DNA of 64,000 nucleotides from an uncultured Enterorhabdus sp. Its GTDB lineage: Bacteria; Actinomycetota; Coriobacteriia; Coriobacteriales; Eggerthellaceae. Position 1 is the first letter of the stretch. The number at the start of each line of letters is the position of its first letter. A program made the translations under genes and the position numbers. Of this stretch, positions 41,167-49,706 are shown piece after piece. The notes beneath the pieces are model-generated. The model searched no databases, had not been told where the DNA came from, and saw nothing but the letters and a program-made list of their open reading frames with translations. The DNA lies in assembly GCA_947649205.1 (NCBI GenBank), contig CANSQM010000004.1:45452-109451 (forward strand), written 5' to 3'.

Positions 41167-42525
41167 CTAGTCGAACAGGGTCCAGGGCTGGGTGGGACGA
41201 TCCTGGAGGTAGCCGTCCATCCACTTCCACAGCGGATGCTGGTCCATGAAGTCCTTCGCCACGAACTCCACCCCGTCGGCGCGGCCGTAGCGGCCCCACA
41301 TCTTCATATGCTTCACGTCGTCGGGGCCGGCGGCCTTGGCGTCGCAGGAGCCGGCCGGGTAGAACGGGATGTTCCACACAGCATCGGGGTCATCGGCGTA
41401 GTACTGCGGGTCCACGTCGTAGTGGGCGCAGATGTTGCGGCTCGACGGGCAGTTGTAGCCGAGGTACACGTCGTAGGTGTCGGCCAGCATCTTCTTCACG
41501 ACTTCCAGATCGATCTTCCCGTAGTACGCATCGATCAGCTCCATCCAGCGCTGGCGCCGGGCGCCGGTCTGCTGGCGCGGGTCGTTGAAGCCGTTGTCCT
41601 TGCACTCCAGGTTGCGGATGCGCGGGTCGAACACGGCGTTGCAGCCGAAGTAGGCGCCGTCCATGGTGCGCTCCAGGCTCGTGAAGGCCAGGCCCTGCTC
41701 GAAGCGGGCGATCTCGCCGGTGTTGTGGTCGGCGATGAGCCAGGCGTTGGCATAGCCGCCGTTGTTCTGCTTGTTCAGGCGCTCGACGAACTGGTCGATG
41801 GCGGCCGAGAACTGCACGGCGTCGCGGATGCGCACCCACTCGGGCATGCCGGCATCGTCGTAGCGGTCGAAGCCGGCCAGGGTGGTCTCGGTGATGTTCA
41901 GGCCGGCGGCGGTCACGTAGAAGTCAGTCATGGAGGACAGCATGCACGGGGCCGAGGCCTGCATGATGAAGGCGTAGCCCTCGTCGGGTTCCACGCGCTT
42001 GCACACGTTGAAGTACTGACCGCTCCAGAACTCGTCGAAGCTCTCGTGGCCCAGGTAGGGCTTGCCGTCCACGGTGGCCGAACCCGTGGCCACGATGGCG
42101 GAGCAGTGCTCCTTGCGGTGGGTCTTCATGAGCGGGCGGCTCATGACCTTCCCGGCGTTCTGGGGCCACCAGTAGCCAGTGATCTCCATCCAGTCGTTCC
42201 AGGCGATCATGTCGTCGGTGGTGGTGGGCACGCCGGCGGCCGTCAGGCCCTCGGCCATGCCGCGCAGCTCTTCCAGCCAGCGGGCGGGAATCATGTCCCG
42301 GTGCAGCTTCAGCGCCTGCTCGGCGAACCACTCGTAGGTCATGCCGAAAGATTCCAAAGTCATGAACTTATAGACGCGCAGGGCGTCTTTGTACTCGTCA
42401 ACGAGCAGGTAGCCCTCTTGGAAGCCGCACTCGTAGGGAGTGCCCTTCACCTTGAGGTGCTGCCAGCCGTTCACCTGTTGCAGCTGGGCGCGGTCGATGA
42501 TCTTTTGCTGCTCGGCGGTAACCAT
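41167..42525 (-). CDS. C45-family autoproteolytic acyltransferase/hydrolase
   Basis: The protein has 452 residues from the ATG at 42525 (AAAGGAGC upstream). The likely nucleophile is C141 (KEHCSAIVATGSATVDGK), exposed after self-cleavage, as in peptidase family C45 and phospholipase-B-like NTN hydrolases. DEFWSGQYFN, NAWLIADHNTGEIA and DTYDVYLGYN continue the NTN-hydrolase pattern. It has no signal peptide, so it is cytoplasmic unless exported otherwise. C45 enzymes move or remove acyl groups (for example acyl-CoA:6-aminopenicillanate acyltransferase). Next to PepC and APC carriers, an N-acyl amino acid or small amide is a plausible substrate; this is inference. Confidence 0.85.
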   Translation of the reverse strand: MVTAEQQKIIDRAQLQQVNGWQHLKVKGTPYECGFQEGYLLVDEYKDALRVYKFMTLESFGMTYEWFAEQALKLHRDMIPARWLEELRGMAEGLTAAGVPTTTDDMIAWNDWMEITGYWWPQNAGKVMSRPLMKTHRKEHCSAIVATGSATVDGKPYLGHESFDEFWSGQYFNVCKRVEPDEGYAFIMQASAPCMLSSMTDFYVTAAGLNITETTLAGFDRYDDAGMPEWVRIRDAVQFSAAIDQFVERLNKQNNGGYANAWLIADHNTGEIARFEQGLAFTSLERTMDGAYFGCNAVFDPRIRNLECKDNGFNDPRQQTGARRQRWMELIDAYYGKIDLEVVKKMLADTYDVYLGYNCPSSRNICAHYDVDPQYYADDPDAVWNIPFYPAGSCDAKAAGPDDVKHMKMWGRYGRADGVEFVAKDFMDQHPLWKWMDGYLQDRPTQPWTLFD

Positions 42526-42931
42526 TGTCTGCTCCTTTCCTGCGCGTCTCGCGGACGCGACGCCATCACGCTCTCGGATGGGGAAGCCACCGACGCGGCG
42601 GTCGCCCGGCACAACCGAGACGCTCCCGCGCTAGCGAGCCCCGCTCGACCCTGCGGACGGCGGCGGACTTCCTCATGGGAAATGCTGCCCTCATGATGCG
42701 CTCGGCGGTGATTGATTAGGTTTCGGCTGGTATTTCCGTTTCTGCGCCGTTACGGGTTAGTTTCCCCGTGCTTGCCTTGGGTTTCTTCCCGCCAGCGCCC
42801 TACTTCACAAATCGGTTTCGGCTTCGCCGAGAGCGGGCGCACCGCGCTGGCCAGTGGCATCATGGACTCGCATCTGCAAGCACCGTCGGCGACCGGCGCG
42901 TCGCCCGCAACCTCGAAAGAGAGGCGTTCCC
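42526..42931. other. Intergenic stretch without a supported gene
   Basis: These 406 bp lie between the divergent C45 and rubredoxin genes. Open frames here (for example plus-strand 42712 onward) have no ribosome site and atypical composition. Promoters for both flanking genes should lie here, but I see no clear boxes or palindromes. Confidence 0.5.
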
Positions 42932-43096
42932 ATGGACAAGTACATCTGCGATGTGTGCGGCTACATCTACGACCCCGAGATCGGCGATCCCGATGGCGGC
43001 ATCGAGCCCGGCACCGCCTTCGCCGACATTCCCGAGGACTGGGTCTGCCCCGTCTGCGGCGTCGGCAAGGACGACTTCTCGCTGTACGAGGAGTAA
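42932..43096 (+). CDS. Rubredoxin
   Basis: The protein has 54 residues. Two iron-binding knuckles are seen: [19 protein letters not shown] and [14 protein letters not shown], with the conserved aromatic residues. The length is exactly the usual 52-54. Rubredoxins carry single electrons to peroxide- or oxygen-detoxifying enzymes such as rubrerythrin. It is monocistronic. Confidence 0.97.
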   Translation: MDKYICDVCGYIYDPEIGDPDGGIEPGTAFADIPEDWVCPVCGVGKDDFSLYEE

Positions 43097-43360
43097 GCAC
43101 GACGCCGTTCGCGGATGCGCGGCCGCACCGTGCGCAAGCCGGCGCGGCGCTGCGTTCCCCTCAACTGAATAGAGCGCCACAAACGACCCCCAGAGCGCTC
43201 AGCGCGTAAATCCGATCACGGCACAGGCGCATGCCCTGTCATGGCGTATTTACCGCCGAGCGCTCTTCTCTTGCCGCAACCCAAAACCGATGCTGTGGAA
43301 AGAAAGAGCGCACGCAGCAACCACCGCCCGCCCGTCCAGCGAAAGCCTCCCAAAATCCTG

Positions 43361-43393
43361 AATCTTATTTGCTTCTTATTTGCTCCGTTGGGA
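43361..43393. repeat. 33-bp direct repeat, copy 1
   Basis: It begins AATCTTATTTGCTTCTTATT and ends CGTTGGGA. It matches 43459-43491 with one mismatch (98-bp offset). Each copy contains an internal tandem CTTATTTGCTT-type repeat. The AT-rich units sit in an otherwise GC-rich gene-free stretch (43097-43669) where I see no gene. Confidence 0.8.
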
Positions 43394-43458
43394 TGAAAAT
43401 TGGCATATCCTGGATGAAAAATTGAGAATCCCCAGTTCATAAGCCCGTCGATAGCGAA

Positions 43459-43491
43459 AATCTTATTTGCTTCTTATTTGCTTCGTTGGGA
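43459..43491. repeat. 33-bp direct repeat, copy 2
   Basis: Second copy of the 43361-43393 unit, same orientation, one mismatch (C to T before CGTTGGGA). Confidence 0.8.
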
Positions 43492-43600
43492 CAAATGGGC
43501 GTCTTGGGAAAGATCACCTGCAGAATTGCCCCAAGCCCAACGTAGCGCATTCCAAGGCCATTCGACGCCGATGTCCAAGGGCGGGGCAACCGACAACGAT

Positions 43601-43628
43601 GCGGGCGCCCCTTTCGTGGAGCGCCCGC
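43601..43628 (-). terminator. Hairpin after the QPYG-repeat membrane protein gene
   Basis: GCGGGCGC (43601-43608) and GCGCCCGC (43621-43628), 8-bp perfect arms, 42 bp past the stop. No T-run. Confidence 0.55.
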
Positions 43629-43669
43629 GTTTCGTTTCGGCAATGGGAAGACGAGTACCCTGCGAAAGG

Positions 43670-44218
43670 TTACCGGTCCTTGTTCGAGCACAGCAGCAGG
43701 ATGCCGGCCACGAGTGAGCAGAAGATGAGCGTGCACACACCGAAGGCCACGGTGTTGGCCTTCGTGCCCTTGTAGATGCCCCAGGAGATCACCGACATGG
43801 GGATCATCCACGCCAGCGGGATGATGAGCCAGCAGGAGCCCACGAGCGACAGGATGCAGAAGATGAACGCCACCAGGCGCAGGTTGCGGTCGGTGTCGGT
43901 CATGGGATACAGGGTCGCCGGCGCCGCCGGGGCCACGGGCTGGGCGTACACCTGCTGGTAGGATACCGCCGGCTGCTCGTAGCTGGCCTGGTAGGGCTGC
44001 TGGGCCTGGCTCGCGCCATAGGGCTGTTGCGGCTGTGCGCCGTGGCCGTAGGGCTGCTGGGCCTGATAGGGATCGTAGGCACCCTGCACGGGAGCCGGGT
44101 CGCTCGCCGCGGCAGTTCCACCGGGCGCAGCAGAGCCGTCGGCCGGTACGGCATCGCAGGACCGGTAGGGCTCGGCCGTTGCGGCCTGGTCATTGGGGTT
44201 CAGCTGAGAATTGGTCAT
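43670..44218 (-). CDS. Membrane protein with Gln/Pro/Tyr-rich repeat tail
   Basis: The protein has 182 residues, starting behind AGGAGGT. Residues 1-105 are disordered and rich in Gln, Pro, Tyr and Ala, with QQPYG/QQPYQ repeats (YQAQQPYGHGAQPQQPYG). Two hydrophobic segments follow (about 115-145 and 152-175), ending in a short basic tail. It resembles the small Pro/Gln-rich membrane proteins of Actinobacteria with DUF4190-like hairpins. The function is unknown; the repeat tail may sit in the cytoplasm and cluster the protein. Confidence 0.75.
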   Translation of the reverse strand: MTNSQLNPNDQAATAEPYRSCDAVPADGSAAPGGTAAASDPAPVQGAYDPYQAQQPYGHGAQPQQPYGASQAQQPYQASYEQPAVSYQQVYAQPVAPAAPATLYPMTDTDRNLRLVAFIFCILSLVGSCWLIIPLAWMIPMSVISWGIYKGTKANTVAFGVCTLIFCSLVAGILLLCSNKDR

Positions 44219-44311
44219 GGTAGATACCTCCTGTATCGAAATGGTCTGCGACCAGTATAGCCCCTTCTTCCCTTCCCATCCTTACACGACGGCTTTCAAT
44301 GTCGTAAGAAA

Positions 44312-44340
44312 GCGAAGGCCCGCCGAAAGCGGGCCTTCGC
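44312..44340 (-). terminator. Terminator of the module C flavoprotein
   Basis: 12-bp perfect arms GCGAAGGCCCGC (44312-44323) and GCGGGCCTTCGC (44329-44340), 26 bp past the flavoprotein stop. Confidence 0.85.
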
Positions 44341-44365
44341 CAAGGGGAGGGTGAGGAAATGCCGG

Positions 44366-46000
44366 CTACAGAGCCGCCACGTGCTTGCCAGCGACATAGC
44401 CACCGGTGATGGCACGGCCGATGGAGAGCCCCAGCACGTCCATGGGATAGTCCACGCCGCCGTAGAAACAGCCGGACACATTGCCCACGGCGAACAGGCC
44501 CTCGATGGGCGTGTGCTCGTCGGCTTTCAGCACCTGGTTGTCGGCATTGATGAGCAGGCCTCCGATGATGGCGGACAGGCCGTAGCCGAACTCGTGGGGC
44601 ACCACGATGAACGGCGGCGTGTCCAGGGCGCGCAGGAAGGTGGGGTTCTTGCCGAAGTCGTCGTCGGCACCCTTGGCGCACAGTTCGTTGTAGCGATCCA
44701 CCGTGGCCTGCACGGCAGCCGCATCCAGCTTATAGGCGCCGCTCTCGGTGTCGGCGGCCATGGCAGCGCAGGCCTCCTCGATGGTGTTGCCCTCGTAGAA
44801 CCACTTGCAGTTCGAGGCGTCGATCTCCGGGTCGATGGCTTTCCATTCCGCAATCTGGTCCTGCCACTTCGCATCCACGATGGTGTACAGGTTGCCCGCC
44901 GTGGGGTCGCCCTCGGCCTCGTGGATGTAATCGCGGATGTAGTTGTTCAGATAGCCCTGCATGGGACCCTCGCACATGAAGCGCTCGCCCTTGGCATTCA
45001 CCAGCAGATGCGGGGTGTCCACACGGCCCACGCGGGCATCGTGGATCATCTTCGTGTGGGTGGTCGGCTCAATCTCGCCACCAGCCCATACGCCCATCTT
45101 GTGCCCGTCGCCGGTGCGATTGATCTGGCACGGCGGGAACTCCTTGATGTCGGGGCAGTAGTAGGCCACCATCTCGGGATCGCACTGGTAGTCACCTGTA
45201 GCCAGGATAACGCCCTTGCTAGCGGTGAACAGCACGTGCTTGCCGCCCTCTTCGCACACCACGCCAGTCACGCGGCCCGACTCGTCGGCAACGAGCTGCT
45301 GGGCCGGGCAGCTGAAGAAGAACTCCACACCTGCGGCCTCGGCCCCCGGGGCAATGGCCTTCACCACTTCATCGTGACCGATGCGGAAGTAGGTGTTGGC
45401 GTGCAGGTACACGTCATAGCCGTTGATATGCAGCACGCGGTCGGCCTGGGGCTCGTCGGGGTTCACATCGATGCCGCCGGCCGACGCGGCCTCCTTGAAC
45501 CAGGCCAGGGCCTCAAAGGAGTTGTCGGCCCAAACCTCCAAGAGCGCCCGGTTGCTGCGATGGTCGGCCAACTTGATGAGGTAGCTGATAAGCGCCTGTT
45601 TGCCAGCCTCGCTCGTCTGGCTCAGATCGACGCCAGCGGCCATGTTGCCCTGGGAAGAGGGCGTGGCCTCGCGCTGCACGCAGGCAATCTTCGCACCGGC
45701 CTCGGCGGCAGACAGCGCGGCGGCCATGCCGGAGACACCGGCGCCCACGACCACAACCTCGTAGTCGCGGGTCTCGTCGAACTCGGTGATGGGCGCAGGG
45801 GCCACCAGGAAGCTCGGAGTGCCGTCGGCCGCCGCTGCGGAGCCTTCGCCCGTGGCGGCCGTCGGGGTGCTAGACGTCTGCGGGGCACACCCCGCAAGCG
45901 AGGCACCGGCCACGGCAGCCGTGGCAAGGCCGCCGATCTTGAAGAGGCTACGACGGCTGATGGAACCGACGGTAGCGCTGGGCATGGTTTCGTTGTTCAT
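44366..46000 (-). CDS. Tat lipoprotein FAD-dependent reductase, module C
   Basis: The protein has 544 residues from the ATG at 46000 (AGGAGGG upstream). Tat motif SRRSLFK (15-21) and lipobox SLAGC with C38 predict a lipid-anchored exported protein. The FAD loop is GAGVSG (86-91), and the C-terminal FAD region is GLFAVGNVSGCFYG. The capping-domain segment GERFMCEGPMQGYLNNYIRD lacks the TTRD-like arginine of fumarate reductase in that position. A Ser/Thr/Ala/Gly-rich linker (about 40-65) tethers the enzyme. No cytochrome gene is linked, unlike modules A and D, so it must share a donor. Its regulator is divergent at 46291. Confidence 0.9.
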   Translation of the reverse strand: MNNETMPSATVGSISRRSLFKIGGLATAAVAGASLAGCAPQTSSTPTAATGEGSAAAADGTPSFLVAPAPITEFDETRDYEVVVVGAGVSGMAAALSAAEAGAKIACVQREATPSSQGNMAAGVDLSQTSEAGKQALISYLIKLADHRSNRALLEVWADNSFEALAWFKEAASAGGIDVNPDEPQADRVLHINGYDVYLHANTYFRIGHDEVVKAIAPGAEAAGVEFFFSCPAQQLVADESGRVTGVVCEEGGKHVLFTASKGVILATGDYQCDPEMVAYYCPDIKEFPPCQINRTGDGHKMGVWAGGEIEPTTHTKMIHDARVGRVDTPHLLVNAKGERFMCEGPMQGYLNNYIRDYIHEAEGDPTAGNLYTIVDAKWQDQIAEWKAIDPEIDASNCKWFYEGNTIEEACAAMAADTESGAYKLDAAAVQATVDRYNELCAKGADDDFGKNPTFLRALDTPPFIVVPHEFGYGLSAIIGGLLINADNQVLKADEHTPIEGLFAVGNVSGCFYGGVDYPMDVLGLSIGRAITGGYVAGKHVAAL

Positions 46001-46242
46001 GGGAACCCTCCTGTAGTTTCCGCTTCCCTTCCCGCCCCGGCCCGTCTGCGGCGACGGCATCCGAAGCGGCTCTTGGGCTCCCACTATGGCTCGCCGAGGG
46101 GCCGCGCACATCCCCCATCGGCCCCTTTGGCTGTTTATCTTTGTAAACAGGCGCTATAAACACCCGATTTACCAGGGAATACGCCCCAAGGCCACTGAGA
46201 GCTTTCAGGCAAAACCGTAACCGTCCCGCGCGAGGCGCCCGC

Positions 46243-46248
46243 TATAAT
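46243..46248 (+). promoter_or_regulatory. Likely -10 box of the module C LuxR gene
   Basis: TATAAT, 42 bp before the GTG start. It shares the following GGA context with the TAGAAT box of module A. The rest of the 46001-46290 divergent region shows no clean palindrome. Confidence 0.6.
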
Positions 46249-46290
46249 GGAAGGTAGCCTCAGGGGATACGGCACGGGAGGGGGACAAAC

Positions 46291-47715
46291 GTGGCTCACA
46301 GCGACAACGACGACGGGCGCCCGCGGACGATCGGGCGTCTGCTCGACATGCCCCTGGCCTTCTTGGGCTTCGCCCTGTGGCGGGCCTGGGTTTCGCTCAC
46401 CTACGCGAACCCCACCATTCCCATGCCCGTGAACACCCTGGCGGGGCAGATCTCCTACGATGTCGTGCTCGCCATCTGCGCCATTGCCATCGCCCTGTTG
46501 TCGCGCCGCATCACTCCCCTAGCCGCCAAACGGGCCGTATACCCTGCCATTACCGTACTGCTCGCGTTTTCCGTGGCGGCGAATATCATAGCCGTGGCCT
46601 CTCCCGAAATGGCGAACGCCCTTGCTCTTCCGGCTACGGTGGCCGGAGGCGCGGGGTCGGCTCTGCTCATTCTCCTCTGGTGCGAGATTTACAGCTGCCT
46701 GGCCGCGCCGCGCGTGGCGCTGTACTATGCGCTTGCCATCATCGGAGGCGTCGTGCTCACCTTCGTGCTCCAGGGTTTTCGCGACGATTACCTCTACGGC
46801 GCGCTCGTCGTGCTGCCCGGGCTATCGGCGGCGCTCGCCTACCGTTCCTACCAACGGTACATTCCCGCGGAAGACCGGCCCACAGCTACGAGCCGGCGCC
46901 TCATTCCCTGGAAGTTCTTCCTTATTCTGGCCCTCTTCGAACTGGTGGCCAGCTACAGTTCGGCCCATATCCGCGAGGCATACCCCTCGCTCATTGGCTC
47001 CCATTCCACCTGGACGACCCTCGTCGGCGGCTTGGTGCTCTTCGCGTGGGTATGGTGGTTCTCGAATCGGCTGCCGCTGTCGGCCATCTACCGAGCCCCG
47101 GCCATCCTGCTATGCTGCGGCCTGCTCATCGTGCCGCTGTTCGGCATCGGCGGCGGCGTGGCGGGCAGCTTTTGCACGGCTCTCGGCGTCATGCTGTTCA
47201 ATGCGCTCGTCCTGCTGTTCCTGTGCGACATTTCCAAGCGCTTCGGCGTGAGCGCCCTGCTGTTGTTCGGTATCGAGGAGGCCCTGCTGCTGGTGGGATG
47301 GGTCGGCAAGGGCGCCGCAGTGGCCCTCGATGGCCAGGGCTGGTTCGGGGCTTCGGGGCCCGCCATCGGAGCGGTGGCGGCCGTAGCGGTCATCACCGCG
47401 GTAACGGCCCTGGTGCTGAATCGCCGCGAGATAGACGAGCGCTGGGGCATCGCCTTCATGGGGAAGCGGCCGCCCGAGGAGAACGAGCGCACGCGCCTGG
47501 CCCGCCGCTGCGCCGCCGTGGCCGAACAGGGGCGCCTGACCCCACGCGAGCGGGAGGTGATGGAGCTTTTGGCCCAGGGCAAGTCGCTGTCGGGCGTAGC
47601 CGGCGAGCTCATCATCGCCGAGGGCACCGCAAAAGCCCACACCCGCCACATCTACGAGAAACTCGGCATCAACACCCGCCAGGAACTGTTGGATCTGCTG
47701 CTCGCGGAAGCGTAG
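46291..47715 (+). CDS. Membrane-bound LuxR-family regulator, module C
   Basis: The protein has 474 residues from the GTG at 46291, behind GGGAGGGGG. About twelve hydrophobic segments span residues 18-380. The HTH is at about 408-470: LTPREREVMELLAQGKSLSG then EGTAKAHTRHIYEKLGI, the complete LuxR recognition pattern. It is divergent from the module C flavoprotein and probably activates it in response to its substrate. Segment sequences differ strongly from the module A and D regulators while the HTH is conserved, as expected if the membrane part sets ligand specificity. Confidence 0.92.
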   Translation: MAHSDNDDGRPRTIGRLLDMPLAFLGFALWRAWVSLTYANPTIPMPVNTLAGQISYDVVLAICAIAIALLSRRITPLAAKRAVYPAITVLLAFSVAANIIAVASPEMANALALPATVAGGAGSALLILLWCEIYSCLAAPRVALYYALAIIGGVVLTFVLQGFRDDYLYGALVVLPGLSAALAYRSYQRYIPAEDRPTATSRRLIPWKFFLILALFELVASYSSAHIREAYPSLIGSHSTWTTLVGGLVLFAWVWWFSNRLPLSAIYRAPAILLCCGLLIVPLFGIGGGVAGSFCTALGVMLFNALVLLFLCDISKRFGVSALLLFGIEEALLLVGWVGKGAAVALDGQGWFGASGPAIGAVAAVAVITAVTALVLNRREIDERWGIAFMGKRPPEENERTRLARRCAAVAEQGRLTPREREVMELLAQGKSLSGVAGELIIAEGTAKAHTRHIYEKLGINTRQELLDLLLAEA

Positions 47716-47855
47716 GGCAGGCTTTGGCCGAGAAGTAGCCGCGCTATCTCAACAGCGCCGTCACCTTGCCCGGCAGAGGCCCGAAGCTCGCGCTGCGGAT
47801 CTCACCCCTGCCTCGGAGGGCTTGGGAACCCAGTACGCCACAGATACCGGCCACA

Positions 47856-48299
47856 CTACCAATCGATCTCCTCGTAGACGAAGCCCCGCTCTTCCAGTTT
47901 TGCGAACAATTCCTCGGGTGCAACGGCTTCCACCTTGGAAGCGACGAAATCCTTCACGTTGCGCGTGACGATATAGTCGGCGCCTATCTTCTCGGCACAG
48001 CGGGCCACCAGGCAGTCCTCGAAGTCGCTCCATCGGGCGCGAAGGGCTACCTGGGCATCCTCGGGCGTCACGCTCACGAGCTTCAAGAACGACAGATTGT
48101 TCTCCAGCATGGCCTGGGCACCATCGCTTCCGAAGTCCTTGCGCAGCAGATAGAACAGATCCGTCAGCATGTTCACGCTGATGTACGTGTTCGCCTCCCC
48201 CACAATGCCGAGCAGGCACGTGCGCCGCGACAGTTCGTAGAAGGGCTCGCGTCGCTGGATGTGGTCGAGCACGATGTTATTATCGAGCATCAATTCCAT
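47856..48299 (-). CDS. PIN-domain toxin (VapC-like ribonuclease)
   Basis: The protein has 147 residues from the ATG at 48299. Acidic metal ligands of the PIN fold are in order: D6 (LMLDNNIVLDHI), an acidic residue near the middle, D near WSDFEDCLVARCAEKIGADY, and the final ADYIVTRNVKDF. This is the type often paired with RHH antitoxins. It overlaps the upstream antitoxin gene by 20 bp. PIN toxins cut tRNA, rRNA or mRNA. Confidence 0.88.
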   Translation of the reverse strand: MELMLDNNIVLDHIQRREPFYELSRRTCLLGIVGEANTYISVNMLTDLFYLLRKDFGSDGAQAMLENNLSFLKLVSVTPEDAQVALRARWSDFEDCLVARCAEKIGADYIVTRNVKDFVASKVEAVAPEELFAKLEERGFVYEEIDW

Positions 48300-48564
48300 A
48301 GCGCTCCCCCAATCGCTGAGCACGAACCTCGTCGTCGGAGAGCGCGGGCCCTGTCGTATGGCAGGCATCGAACGCGGCGATGCGCCGGCGGATTTCCTCG
48401 CGAGAAGGCTTTTCCTGGGCCTCGAAAGGCAGCGCATCGTGGCGTACCGCGTAATCGAACAGCCGCCGCACTGCCGATGAGGGCGTGTACCCGCATCGTT
48501 GCATAACGGCAGCGCCCTGCTCTTTCACGGCTCCATCGAGCCGCACTGTCAGCACCGATTCCAT
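48280..48564 (-). CDS. RelB/DinJ-type ribbon-helix-helix antitoxin
   Basis: The protein has 94 residues from the ATG at 48564 (AGAAGG 8 bases upstream; a GTG at 48573 is too close to it). The N-terminal RHH reads SVLTVRLDGAVKEQGAAVMQ then YTPSSAVRRLFDYAV. The C-terminal half is charged and would bind the PIN toxin encoded downstream with a 20-bp overlap. A perfect 18-bp palindrome lies just upstream. RelB/DinJ-like antitoxins usually pair with RelE-fold toxins, so the PIN partner is a less common pairing. Confidence 0.85.
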   Translation of the reverse strand: MESVLTVRLDGAVKEQGAAVMQRCGYTPSSAVRRLFDYAVRHDALPFEAQEKPSREEIRRRIAAFDACHTTGPALSDDEVRAQRLGERYGIDAR

Positions 48565-48577
48565 AGCAACCACCTTC

Positions 48578-48595
48578 TGTATGACATGTCATACA
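48578..48595. promoter_or_regulatory. Perfect 18-bp operator palindrome of the PIN/RHH pair
   Basis: TGTATGACATGTCATACA is its own reverse complement. It lies 13 bp upstream of the antitoxin ATG, where RHH dimers bind side by side. Confidence 0.85.
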
Positions 48596-48623
48596 TTCTA
48601 GATGGCAGAAGAACCGCTGTCAA

Positions 48624-48663
48624 GGAAGAGGAGCTGTGTCAATCACCATGCAGCCCCTCTTCC
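48624..48663 (-). terminator. Terminator-like hairpin after the pyridoxal kinase gene
   Basis: GGAAGAGGAGCTG (48624-48636) pairs with CAGCCCCTCTTCC (48651-48663) in 12 of 13 positions. Located 14 bp past the stop. Confidence 0.65.
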
Positions 48664-48677
48664 TCATCTTCTCGTAT

Positions 48678-49553
48678 TTAGCCGAGAAGGGCCGTGACCT
48701 TGCCCAGGAGGGGCTCGAAGCTGACGCCGCGGGCCTCGAAGTCGGGCTGTTTGGCGGACACCACCATGGCATCGGCCGTGAAGTCGGCGGCAAAGGCCGT
48801 GGCCTCGGCCAGGTTGCGGCCGGCCATGACCGCGGCCAGCAGCGTGCTGGCGAACACGTCGCCGGTGCCGTGGAGCATGTAGGGCAGCTTCGCGTTGGTG
48901 GTCTCGGTGAAGTCCACCGAGTCGCCCCACACGTAGTTGTGGATGAGGCCGTCGCCGTGCTCGATGCCCTTCAGCACCACGTTCTTCGCGCCGCGCTCGC
49001 GCAGGGCCCCCATGATGGACCGCACGGTTTCCTCATCTACATCGGCTCCTTCCCACGCCCGGCCCAGGATGATAGCGGCCTCGGTGAGGTTCGGCGTGAG
49101 GATATCGGCCCCGTTGGCCAGGGTGCCCATGGCGGCCACGAGCTCGGGGGTGTAGGTGGGGTACACCTTGCCGTGATCGGCCATGACCGGGTCCACCACG
49201 CGCAGGGCGCCCGGGTGGCTCTCCCACACCTGCTTGATGATGTCCACCTGCTCGGGGGCGCCGAGGAAACCGGAGTACACCGCATCCAGTTCCACGCCGA
49301 TGCCGGCCCAGGCGGCCAGGTAGTCGTTCAGAATCTCGGTCGTGTCGTGCATGTACCAGCCGGGGAACGCCGTGTGGCTGGAGAACAGGCCCGTGGGCAC
49401 CGGGCACACATCGCAGCCTGCGGCCGACAGCACGGGAATGGCCACGCCGAGCGAGCACTTGCCGTAGCCGCACAGGTCGTGAATGGCCGCTACGCGGGGA
49501 ATGTAGCCCTCGCGGCGTTCGTAGAGGGCCGTTGCCTGCGGTGCATGGGTCAT
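48678..49553 (-). CDS. pdxY: Pyridoxal/pyridoxamine kinase
   Basis: The protein has 291 residues, starting behind AAGGAGC. It is a ribokinase-like fold: the N-terminal AAIHDLCGYGKCSLG, the substrate loop LFSSHTAFPGW, DPVMADHGKVYPTY, TPNLTEAAIILG and the ATP-site anion hole LHGTGDVFASTL (GTGD with catalytic aspartate). The length and motif order match PdxY/PdxK enzymes that phosphorylate B6 vitamers. Monocistronic; no riboswitch is evident. Confidence 0.93.
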   Translation of the reverse strand: MTHAPQATALYERREGYIPRVAAIHDLCGYGKCSLGVAIPVLSAAGCDVCPVPTGLFSSHTAFPGWYMHDTTEILNDYLAAWAGIGVELDAVYSGFLGAPEQVDIIKQVWESHPGALRVVDPVMADHGKVYPTYTPELVAAMGTLANGADILTPNLTEAAIILGRAWEGADVDEETVRSIMGALRERGAKNVVLKGIEHGDGLIHNYVWGDSVDFTETTNAKLPYMLHGTGDVFASTLLAAVMAGRNLAEATAFAADFTADAMVVSAKQPDFEARGVSFEPLLGKVTALLG

Positions 49554-49706
49554 GGGGGATGCTCCTTTCGTTGAGTGGTCGCAACCGATTCTACTCTTTG
49601 GCGCAGCCCCCGCACCCTAGGTTTTTCCGAATGCCAACAACGCGCGGACGGCCCGATGGCGAGAGTTTGGCTGCATGGCAGCCGTCGCGGCACCGCCTCC
49701 AGGCCC

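Noticed and set aside
44351..46159. 602-residue plus-strand open frame
   Set aside because: Antisense to the module C flavoprotein; no ribosome site or motif.
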